The notes under the pieces were generated by a model, which searched no databases, was not told the origin of the DNA, and worked only from the letters and a program-made list of their open reading frames with translations. Made by a program: the position numbers and the translations under genes. From Clostridiales bacterium (GTDB lineage Bacteria; Bacillota; Clostridia; Oscillospirales; Acutalibacteraceae), in NCBI GenBank assembly GCA_012728445.1, contig JAAYFA010000031.1, forward strand, positions 1 to 8,453: 8,453 bases of DNA, in the 5' to 3' direction. This document shows, one piece after another, positions 1-5,754 of this stretch; positions within the stretch are counted from its first letter, which is position 1; the number at the start of each line of letters is the position of its first letter.

Positions 1-756
1 AGTAGGCCGTGTATGGTTGGCGTATCTTTTGGTTAAATCCTTTGCTACGGGGTCAGGGGACCCTTTTAAAGAACCGGAATTTTTGTTTTTAAGCGGTCTG
101 CCGTCCGAAACAACACTGCCGTTTTCAAGGATAATCACACGGTTGTCAAATTGACGCACCAAACTGTGCTGGTGTGTGACCATAATCACGGTTGTACCCG
201 CATCGTTGAGCCTGCGCAGGAGCTTAACAATTTCGCGGCTCATGTGCGGGTCAATGTTGCCTGTCGGTTCGTCTGCGATGATGATATCCGCATTATTTGT
301 CAGCGCGCGCGCCAAAGCGACACGCTGCTGTTCTCCGCCGGAAAGTTCCAGTGGCATGCAGCGTGCTTTGGAGGCGAGTCCCACAAGGCTGATAACATAG
401 GGTACCCGCTTGCGGATATCCTTTTCTCTCGCGCCGATGACACGCATGGCGAAGGCTATGTTATCATACACATTCATGTTTTGTATCAACCGAAAATCTT
501 GAAAAACAATGCCTAAATGGCGTCGAAATTCGGGGATTTCACGAGGTTTGAGTTCGTTGAGTAAAAAGTTTTTGATCTGGATGGTGCCTTTGGTAGGGAC
601 TTCTTCACGGATAATCAGCTTCAAAAAAGTGCTTTTCCCCGCACCGGAGGCGCCTACCACAAAAACAAATTCTCCCGGATCAATGTGTATATTGACATCC
701 TTGAGCGCGACCGCGCCGTTGTCATAAATCTTGGTAACATTATTAAAATCAATCAT
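1..756 (-). CDS. ftsE: Cell division ATP-binding protein FtsE (3' end outside window)
   Basis: This is the ATPase of the FtsEX complex, which acts at the inner face of the membrane and couples ATP hydrolysis to peptidoglycan hydrolase activation at division or, in many Gram-positives, elongation. The frame is open for 252 codons from ATG at 756 to the window edge. It begins MIDFNNVTKIYDNG and has Walker A GASGAGKST (35-43), Q-loop FQDFR (Q86), signature LSGGEQQR (138-145), Walker B IIIADEPTGN (D162, E163) and H-loop VTH (H195). FVFVVGASGAGKSTFLKLIIREE followed by VFQDFRL is the FtsE pattern rather than that of a generic ABC importer. An AAGGA element lies about 11 bases upstream of the ATG, a fairly wide spacing. 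FtsE is usually about 225-230 residues; here a polar, basic tail continues past residue 220 to the edge. FtsX is expected next, beyond the left edge, but is not visible. Confidence 0.93.
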   Translation of the reverse strand, partial: MIDFNNVTKIYDNGAVALKDVNIHIDPGEFVFVVGASGAGKSTFLKLIIREEVPTKGTIQIKNFLLNELKPREIPEFRRHLGIVFQDFRLIQNMNVYDNIAFAMRVIGAREKDIRKRVPYVISLVGLASKARCMPLELSGGEQQRVALARALTNNADIIIADEPTGNIDPHMSREIVKLLRRLNDAGTTVIMVTHQHSLVRQFDNRVIILENGSVVSDGRPLKNKNSGSLKGSPDPVAKDLTKRYANHTRPT

Positions 757-887
757 TGGTTCTCAAATCCTTTTTCTTCGTACATTTAATGGAGGACAAA
801 GATGTTTATAAAACAATACGGAGAAAACTCCTAAGGATTTCTATAAGAAAACGAGCTTTTTGCATACGGTGTAAAGAAGCGGTAATC

Positions 888-1970
888 TTAATACCTTACC
901 GGTTTTGCATCGAGATATTTTTTGACCATCAGTGCCACTTTAAAGACAATTGCGTCGTCAAACTCACGCAGGTCAAGTCCTGTGAGCTTTTTAATTTTTT
1001 CCAGCCTGTAAACAAGGGTATTTCTGTGGACAAACAACTTGCGCGACGTTTCGCTGACGTTGAGGTTGTTTTCAAAGAAGCGCTGGATGGTGAAAAGCGT
1101 CTCTTGGTCCAAACTTTCTATAGAGCCACGCTTAAAGACTTCCTTCAAAAATATATCGCAAAGTGTTGTCGGCAACTGGTAAATCAAGCGGGCAATGCCG
1201 AGGTTGTCGTAGCTGATAATAACTTTTTCCGTATCGAAGAACTTGCCGACTTCAAGGGCGACCTGTGCCTCTTTATACGAGTGCGCCAAATCTTTGACGC
1301 CGGTTACAATCGTGCCGATACCGACGAGCGCGTGAACATACAGTTCGTTGTTCAGTGAGTCGGCAATGGAGCGAGCCAGTTTTTCCAAATCTTTTGTCTC
1401 AATGTTCGCGCGGACTTCCTTCACAAGGGCAATGTCCGTTTCGTTGACATTGATGACGAAATCTTTGGCCTTATCCGGGAAAATGTTTTGTATAACATCA
1501 TAGACGGAAACATCGTTGTGGTCCTGCACTCTGATCAACAGGATAACGCGTGACACCTCGTTATTAAAACGCAGTTCCCGCGCTTTAATGTAGATGTCGC
1601 CGGGCAAAATATTGTCCATAATGACATTTTTGATGAAATTGCCTCTGTCAAATTTTTCGTCATAAAGCTGCTTGATGTTGCTCAGCGCCACACAGCCGAA
1701 GTCGACGAACTTTTTAGTGTCTTCGCCGCTACCCTCAACAAAAAGTGCGTATTCCGAATGCACTTGCGAACCAAACACACGGTAAGTGAACCCATCTGCG
1801 ATATAATGGTCATTTTGGGCGAAAATTTCCCCCGCAGCCGGTACAACGTCGCCTATCTTTTCAAGTACGCTGCAGGAGATCACAGTTCCCGATTCGTCAA
1901 TAATACCAATGTCCTTGCCGATTGCATCCCTTAGCTGATGAATGACACCTTGAAAAAGCCTGTTCGCCAT
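888..1970 (-). CDS. CdaR/PucR-family transcriptional regulator
   Basis: A 360-residue cytoplasmic DNA-binding regulator. The N-terminal part (about 1-130) starts MANRLFQGVIHQLRDAIGKD, followed by GIIDESGTVISCS, which resembles the sugar-diacid-recognition domain of CdaR. The middle (about 135-250) looks like the GGDEF-like domain of this family. The C-terminus (about 290-347) has the family helix-turn-helix: ETLFTIQRFFENNLNVSETS, then RKLFVHRNTLVYRLEKIKKL, then LDLREFDDAIVFKVAL. An in-frame ATG at 1988 would add six residues but has no ribosome binding site. The ATG at 1970 is preceded by AGGGGAA at good spacing, so I chose it. Members sense small molecules such as sugar diacids, purine breakdown products or amino acids; the ligand here cannot be read from sequence. 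No neighbouring gene is an obvious diacid catabolic enzyme. Autoregulation is possible given the inverted repeat around its promoter. Confidence 0.88.
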   Translation of the reverse strand: MANRLFQGVIHQLRDAIGKDIGIIDESGTVISCSVLEKIGDVVPAAGEIFAQNDHYIADGFTYRVFGSQVHSEYALFVEGSGEDTKKFVDFGCVALSNIKQLYDEKFDRGNFIKNVIMDNILPGDIYIKARELRFNNEVSRVILLIRVQDHNDVSVYDVIQNIFPDKAKDFVINVNETDIALVKEVRANIETKDLEKLARSIADSLNNELYVHALVGIGTIVTGVKDLAHSYKEAQVALEVGKFFDTEKVIISYDNLGIARLIYQLPTTLCDIFLKEVFKRGSIESLDQETLFTIQRFFENNLNVSETSRKLFVHRNTLVYRLEKIKKLTGLDLREFDDAIVFKVALMVKKYLDAKPVRY

Positions 1971-2010
1971 ATTATCTTCCCCTAACATTAAGTTATTCTG
2001 CTATCAATCT

Positions 2011-2060
2011 ATACAACTTGACAGTATAAACATATACATATTACACAATTCGAGTTGTAT
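2011..2060. promoter_or_regulatory. Inverted repeat flanking the regulator promoter, possible operator
   Basis: ATACAACTTG at 2011-2020 is matched in inverted orientation by CGAGTTGTAT at 2051-2060, nine of ten bases. One arm lies in the -35/-10 spacer and the other just past the predicted transcription start. The arms are 40 bases apart, close to four helical turns, so two bound dimers or a short loop are conceivable. The link to the adjacent regulator is inference. Confidence 0.4.
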
Positions 2061-2066
2061 TTGCAA
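2038..2066 (-). promoter_or_regulatory. Putative promoter of the CdaR-type regulator gene
   Basis: On the minus strand TTGCAA (2061-2066) is separated by 17 bases from TAATAT (2038-2043). Each hexamer matches the sigma-A consensus at four of six positions. Transcription would begin near 2031, giving a leader of about 60 bases before the ATG at 1970. The surrounding AT-rich sequence allows other choices. Confidence 0.45.
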
Positions 2067-2103
2067 GCAATTGACAAAGAAAAAGTGTGAATTTTCTAAA
2101 TAA

Positions 2104-2136
2104 TTTTATAAAAGGCGTGAAATGAGCGCCATTTTT
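2104..2136. terminator. Possible weak terminator in the 1971-2302 intergenic region
   Basis: GGCG at 2114-2117 pairs with CGCC at 2127-2130 across a short loop. A T-run (ATTTTTAT) follows on the plus strand and TTTTATAAAATT follows on the minus strand. It could end minus-strand transcripts from the propeller gene before the regulator gene. The stem is only 4-5 bp, so this is tentative. The rest of 1971-2302 holds no gene I can support. Confidence 0.3.
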
Positions 2137-2242
2137 ATGGATTGTGAATAAAAACAGCGCCCGAATAGGCAAAGATGTATATGGTCAAATGTTACAAAGG
2201 AGGGGATGCGGAAAGGGAAAAAGGCCGTAAAACAGTGATTTT

Positions 2243-2277
2243 GGGCCTGTGCGGACGCCAAATATGGCGGCCCTACG
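2243..2277. repeat. GC-rich palindromic element, possibly a dispersed intergenic repeat
   Basis: GGGC (2243-2246) pairs with GCCC (2270-2273), and inside it CGCCA-AATA-TGGCG (2256-2269) forms a perfect 5 bp hairpin. The minus-strand reading, with GTAGGGCCGCCA and GGCGTCCGC around the loop, resembles GC-rich palindromes scattered between genes in many Clostridia. That resemblance is from memory; only the palindrome itself is seen directly. Confidence 0.4.
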
Positions 2278-2291
2278 CATGCTTGCCACGA

Positions 2292-2306
2292 ACGACTAAC
2301 GACTAA
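2292..2306. repeat. Short tandem heptamer at the 3' end of the propeller gene
   Basis: ACGACTA is repeated directly twice (ACGACTAACGACTAAC) and overlaps the TAG stop of the minus-strand gene. The repeat is short and may be chance or the edge of the neighbouring palindromic element. Confidence 0.35.
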
Positions 2307-4166
2307 CCACTGAACGCTTGCGTTCTAACATTCTTCACAAAATAAACTCTCTCCGCCTCCGGCTCATCTACCCCCGGTAAATCCGGTGTTCTCGGGTAAA
2401 TCTCGTTGTTTGGCAGATACCGGCGTGGTTTGGTGCGTATAATCAGCCGTTCGACATCATGGGTTTTGTTAATCAGATTGTACGCACCGTGACGGAGCTC
2501 CTGTCCATCCCATACAACAACATATTCGTTGTTGTAGCAGTCCAATATAAATTCGAGTTTATGCCACAAGTTGTCGGGCTCAAGTCGGAAAGCTTTTTTA
2601 ACTTTCGACCCGTAGCGCACTTTAAGCCACTCGTCGCCTATCATAACGCGGCAAACGGGGATGTCTGTGCTGTTGGCCAGCTCAATTTCAAGGTCTTTTT
2701 CGTAGTCGCCGCCGAGCATCACTTCGAGCGAAGCCTTTACGGCTTTACTTTTCGGGAAAATGCGCATCGCTCTTGCGTAATCGCATGGGTCTTTATCCGC
2801 GATTTTCATGCAGCCCTCGCCGTTTACTTGTTCTAGCGTTTTCGGTGTCCATTTCGTTGTGTATATGTTCCAATCCTTTATGTAAATGTCGGCACCGTGT
2901 TCAAAGGTATCGTTTACATGTTCGTCTACACTTCTTCTGATAGGCAGCGGAATGCGCGACACGCCGATATCCTCTTTGTTGATGCTATGGCAAATCCACA
3001 TGGCATGCTTGGGATATTCTTTGTGCCCCTCGCAGATTCCGCGGATATATTGCGGGCCAAAGTCTTTCGCGGCCCCATGGTAACGCCTTGGCGGCAGCTC
3101 GCCGAACACGCACGCCATGTCGTTAAATTCAACGCCGTCGTCGGAGGTGACTGCAACCAGCGGGTAGCGGTGCTCGCTGGCAAGGCTGTTGACGTAGCAG
3201 ATAGCAAATTTGCCATCCTCGGTCTTTTGTCCCCAAGCTTTTGCGCCGGAAGTTGCGAAGGTCGGCTCATACTTAATGTTCCAGTTCACGCCACCGTCAT
3301 GGCTGATGCCGCTCTTACCGTGTTTCCACAGTGCCGCTATCGTGTTTTCGTCAATATGGTACCAGCAAAAGCTACTGGCGGATTGAAATGAGGTTTTTGA
3401 TGCTGTGCCATCGCTCGGCGTCTCATTGTTGGCTTTAAGCCCGATGGTGGTGTCTGCCGGACCATGTTCCTCCGTCCATTGTTCCGTGACGAATTTGTCC
3501 GCCAGCAGTTCTTCACATGCGGCAATAAAGCTCTTGTCTGTGGCGTTTTTATAAGTTGGGAAGGGGAGATTTTCTGCCGTCCATCCCGCAAAGTCCAAAT
3601 GGCGAATAAAGTACACCGGCCCCATCGTGCCGTTCTCAAAAACTTCCCGCACCACGCGGCCGATGCCGAAGTTGCCCCAGGGGCGGAGATGGTGGAAGGG
3701 ACAGTGACCGTAAAAACCGCTGACAATCAGTCGGTCATCTTTGGTATGGTAAAAGCCCATGCGTTGGTGCATAAAAGCACAAGTGCCTTCCGCCACATCA
3801 ACGACCGTGCCGTCCGCACATTCATATTTACCTACAGGCACGCGGATAACGGGGAAGCAGATTTTTGGTTTATCCCAGTTGATGCCATCCTTCGACTGAA
3901 CAATAAAGGACTGCCCATTACCGGTGTGCTCGCCCACAGGGTTAACCAGATATTCCAAATAGAAATTGCCGCGCCAAAAGGTCAACATCGGCGCATGGTT
4001 GTAAGTGTTGCCAAAGTCGTCCGCAAATTCCGAGTGACTACGGTTTGCCCGCATCACTTGGTAGTTGGAGGCGCCAACGGCATGCAGTAGTCCGCCGTCA
4101 TGCTTGGTCATGTCCGCAAATTCGTTACCGGCGTAGTAGGGGGGGGCGCAGTTTTTTTGTATTCAT
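2303..4166 (-). CDS. Asp-box beta-propeller protein, probable carbohydrate-active enzyme; frame broken at a C8 tract
   Basis: From ATG at 4111 the frame encodes 602 residues with no signal peptide, so it is probably cytoplasmic. Numbering from that ATG, three Asp-box-like motifs, SKDGINW (73-79), SHDGGVNW (270-277) and SDDGVEF (323-329), mark a sialidase-type (BNR) beta-propeller over about 1-395. Residues about 400-597 look like an added beta-sandwich, perhaps concanavalin-like. Such folds occur in glycoside hydrolases and some polysaccharide lyases; I cannot assign family or substrate. The ATG at 4111 has no ribosome binding site. A better start, ATG at 4166, has AAGGTG seven bases upstream and lies 14 bases after the phosphoesterase stop, but the 8-C run (4139-4146, minus) puts it out of frame. 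With seven Cs the N-terminus would be MNTKKLRPPYYAGNEFAD joined to M1 of the long frame, 620 residues. The extent given assumes this start; the uninterrupted frame is 2303-4111. Confidence 0.75.
4139..4146 (-). repeat. Homopolymeric C8 tract (G8 on plus) in the 5' coding region
   Basis: Eight consecutive G on the plus strand sit nine codons into the likely propeller gene. As given, translation from 4166 reads MNTKKLRPPLLRR and stops. Removing one C, or adding two, opens the frame into the 602-residue protein. The tract is either a sequencing or assembly length error, a slippage-prone phase-variation site, or a ribosomal +1 slip site. Confidence 0.8.
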
Positions 4167-4180
4167 TGTAAAACACCTTT

Positions 4181-5149
4181 TTAATTATAGTTCAATCTCA
4201 ACGTCAAACTCAGGCAAGTATTCCCCTTCAAAAAAGTCCCTCGCCCTAAACACAACTTATTTTCATAAACCTCTACCATAAAGCCTCCGCCTTTTTCATT
4301 GAAAATACCATCTTCGGCTTTTTTGGTGAGCGGGGGCAGATTAAACGAATGGATGTTGTCGACTTTCTCATATGTATAGGTGCCTAATCCTGTATGCACG
4401 TGGCCGCTTATTAAAAACACACCTTCATATTTTTGCAGAATGGCCAGAACATCGTCAGACTGTTCGCCGATGTCTCCCGATTCCCAAAATCCGACGTCGC
4501 TCCAAATGCTCGGTAATCCGTGCGTTCTTTTGAGCGGCTGGTGAACGATGACAAACACAGGTAAGCCGGTAGCGGTGCCTTGGGCAAGCGTTTCGTCGAG
4601 CCATAAAAGCTGCTCGTCACTTATGACGGCTTTTTCCATGGACCGTTCTTCTGAACCGAGTACGATGAAATAATAGCCGTTTATCACAGATGAATAGTAA
4701 AGGGAATCGATATCATCGCCCGTGAATTCGTTGAATAAGCTTGTAAAACGTTCAACTGTATTTTTGTGATAGCGAAAGCGGATATCGTGGTTGCCTGAGG
4801 CAATCACGTAATTTTCAACATTTTCGCACAAGCGCAAATTGTCATAAAAAAGGGCATATTCCTCTGCAATGCCGTTTTCTGTAAGGTCACCGGCGACAAT
4901 AAGGGCATCAGGAGTTGTAGTGGCGTTGGCAAGGTCGGTAACAGCGTTTTTGAAAGCCGGTTCTCGCTTGAAATTATAAGTACCCAGATGTGTGTCGGCC
5001 CATGCCGCAAAGGTAAGCTTCACCGCAGACTCATCAAGAGCAGCTATCGGGTTATCTGTTGATGGGGCGGCATAAATCCCCAGCACTCCGATTACCGTGA
5101 AAATAAAAGCAAGAATTTTGTACAAACTTGAACTTTTTATGTGTGCCAT
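4181..5149 (-). CDS. Membrane-anchored or secreted calcineurin-like metallophosphoesterase
   Basis: A 322-residue protein with a hydrophobic segment at about 9-27 (LYKILAFIFTVIGVLGIYA) after a short basic start, so a signal peptide or membrane anchor placing the enzyme outside. The two-metal phosphoesterase motifs appear in order: DTH (D52, H54), GDLTENG (G87, D88), GNHD (119-122), VHQP (H203) and GHVHTG (G249, H250, H252). All metal ligands of the family are therefore present. Related enzymes cleave phosphomonoesters or diesters, including cyclic nucleotides and glycerophosphodiesters; the substrate cannot be read here. The ATG at 5149 has a perfect GGAGGT site six to seven bases upstream. 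It is followed after 14 bases by the proposed start of the propeller gene on the same strand, so the two are likely co-transcribed. Confidence 0.9.
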   Translation of the reverse strand: MAHIKSSSLYKILAFIFTVIGVLGIYAAPSTDNPIAALDESAVKLTFAAWADTHLGTYNFKREPAFKNAVTDLANATTTPDALIVAGDLTENGIAEEYALFYDNLRLCENVENYVIASGNHDIRFRYHKNTVERFTSLFNEFTGDDIDSLYYSSVINGYYFIVLGSEERSMEKAVISDEQLLWLDETLAQGTATGLPVFVIVHQPLKRTHGLPSIWSDVGFWESGDIGEQSDDVLAILQKYEGVFLISGHVHTGLGTYTYEKVDNIHSFNLPPLTKKAEDGIFNEKGGGFMVEVYENKLCLGRGTFLKGNTCLSLTLRLNYN

Positions 5150-5188
5150 AAGGTACCTCCGTATTTGTCCGTTTATTTAATATAGTAT

Positions 5189-5217
5189 ATCTTATCATAG
5201 ACGTGGCGGTTTGTCAT
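5189..5217 (-). promoter_or_regulatory. Putative promoter of the phosphoesterase-propeller operon
   Basis: On the minus strand ATGACA (5212-5217, five of six to TTGACA) is separated by 17 bases from TAAGAT (5189-5194, four of six). Transcription would start near 5182, about 32 bases before the ATG at 5149. Confidence 0.5.
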
Positions 5218-5320
5218 CCCAAAAACAAAAAAATATGCACAAGCTTTGCTACAATAAAGGAATGAAGTTTCGAGCAAAACTCAACATGAAGCGTCTTCAT
5301 TTCCCCTAAGGGAGCTTTCT
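5218..5320. other. Intergenic stretch without recognised gene
   Basis: No coding frame is supported. Two small hairpins sit next to each other: ATGAAG-CGT-CTTCAT (5286-5300) and TCCC-CTAA-GGGA (5302-5313). Neither has a clear T-tract, and I assign no function. Confidence 0.5.
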
Positions 5321-5363
5321 TGGTTGCGGAACTAGGATGTTGAACAGGGTTCAAATCCACATC

Positions 5364-5410
5364 AACAAATAAAAACCAAAACAGCACCGCAAGGGTGCCG
5401 TTCTGGTTTT
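5364..5410 (-). terminator. Rho-independent terminator, outer duplicated copy
   Basis: The hairpin spans 5372-5410, with arms AAAACCAGAACGGCACC and GGTGCTGTTTTGGTTTT read on the minus strand, followed by a TTTTTATTTGT tail. It is a near-copy of the terminator next to the tRNA, 89 bases away. Confidence 0.75.
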
Positions 5411-5452
5411 TGGCTGCGGAACTAGGATGTTAAACAGGGTTCAAATCCACAT

Positions 5453-5499
5453 CACAAATAAAAACCAAAACAGCACCGCAAGGGTGCCGTTCTGGTTTT
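5453..5499 (-). terminator. Rho-independent terminator of tRNA-Gln
   Basis: It starts directly after the tRNA CCA. The minus-strand RNA forms a 17 bp stem (5461-5499) with a CTTGC loop, followed by TTTTTATTTG. The two positions that mismatch in plus-strand reading (A opposite C) become G-U pairs in minus-strand RNA, which supports function on the minus strand. Confidence 0.85.
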
Positions 5500-5573
5500 T
5501 GGCTGCGGAACTAGGATTTGAACCCAGACAAACAGAGTCAGAGTCTGTCGTGCTACCATTACACAATTCCGCA
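5500..5573 (-). tRNA. tRNA-Gln (anticodon CUG), CCA encoded
   Basis: A complete cloverleaf folds on the minus strand. Acceptor TGCGGAA/TTCCGCA is 7 bp, D-arm GTGT-AATGGTA-GCAC, anticodon arm ACAGA-CTCTGAC-TCTGT, variable loop TTGT, and T-arm CTGGG-TTCAAAT-CCTAG. The discriminator is G, followed by genomic CCA. Anticodon bases 34-36 read CTG, which decodes CAG as glutamine. Length is 74 bases with CCA. Confidence 0.95.
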
Positions 5574-5621
5574 ATATTTTGTCTCTTCAGCAGTGCCGAA
5601 GGGATGTCGCTACAAGACATA

Positions 5622-5649
5622 ATTATACACAACGCAAACAAAAAGTCAA
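5622..5649 (-). promoter_or_regulatory. Promoter of tRNA-Gln
   Basis: On the minus strand TTGACT (5644-5649) is separated by 16 bases from a perfect TATAAT (5622-5627). The start would be near 5615, about 40 bases before the tRNA 5' end. The promoter diverges from the importer operon. Confidence 0.8.
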
Positions 5650-5694
5650 TTGAATTTTGAAAACAGTATAGAAAAACGACTTTTTAAAATCCAC

Positions 5695-5723
5695 TTTACT
5701 TCACCGTGATAGTGTGGTATCAT
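5695..5723 (+). promoter_or_regulatory. Promoter of the amino acid importer operon
   Basis: TTTACT (5695-5700) is separated by 17 bases from TATCAT (5718-5723, five of six). The start would be near 5730, giving a leader of about 25 bases that includes the GGAGGT site. Confidence 0.65.
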
Positions 5724-5729
5724 GGTGAA
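5700..5729. promoter_or_regulatory. Near-perfect 12-6-12 dyad over the -10 region, likely operator
   Basis: TTCACCGTGATA (5700-5711) and TATCATGGTGAA (5718-5729) are inverted repeats matching at 11 of 12 positions around a 6-base centre GTGTGG. The dyad covers the spacer, the -10 hexamer and the predicted start, as expected for a repressor site. The binding protein is not identified. Confidence 0.6.
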
Positions 5730-5754
5730 ACAAAAATTAAACGGAGGTTATCTA

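Larger units (their letters stand above)
5321..5499 (-). repeat. Two tandem 89-90 bp units containing the tRNA-Gln 3' end and a terminator
   Basis: Units at 5321-5410 and 5411-5499 differ only by C/T at the fourth base, G/A in the TGTTGAAC/TGTTAAAC stretch, and one missing A. Each begins (plus strand) with TGGCTGCGGAACTAGGAT, or TGGTTGCGG in the outer copy. This is the complement of the last 18 bases of the tRNA, whose own copy starts at 5500. Next comes AGGGTTCAAATCC, a T-arm-like sequence in the opposite orientation, and then a terminator hairpin. The pattern suggests duplication of the tRNA tail plus terminator followed by slight decay. Confidence 0.85.

Noticed and set aside
880..901. CGGTAA/TTACCG inverted repeat at the end of the regulator gene as a terminator
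   Set aside because: The stem is 6 bp with a 10-base loop inside the last codons and is not followed by a proper T-run.
756..1358. A 200-codon plus-strand frame opposite the regulator gene
   Set aside because: It is antisense to a clear CdaR-type gene, lacks a ribosome binding site and shows no family motifs.
2206..2238. A 10-codon plus-strand frame (MRKGKKAVKQ) behind AAAGGAGG
   Set aside because: The site is only two or so bases from the ATG, no promoter or downstream gene on this strand fits, and purine-rich runs produce such matches by chance.
3464..4090. A 208-codon plus-strand frame opposite the propeller gene
   Set aside because: It mirrors a well-supported minus-strand gene and has no recognisable domain or start signal.
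5321..5499. CRISPR-like array
   Set aside because: There are two contiguous 89-90 bp units without unique spacers, and the content is explained by tRNA tail and terminator sequence.
5427..5660. Open frames on both strands across the tRNA
   Set aside because: They run through the tRNA-Gln and its terminator; tRNA genes often create such spurious frames.
5648..5668. A CodY-like box near AATTTTGAAAAC upstream of the importer operon
   Set aside because: It lacks the spacing and symmetry of the 15-base CodY consensus; AT-rich sequence gives such partial matches easily.
5722..5754. Upstream ATG for the binding protein
   Set aside because: It overlaps the -10 hexamer and lacks a ribosome binding site; starting there would also put extra residues before the signal peptide.
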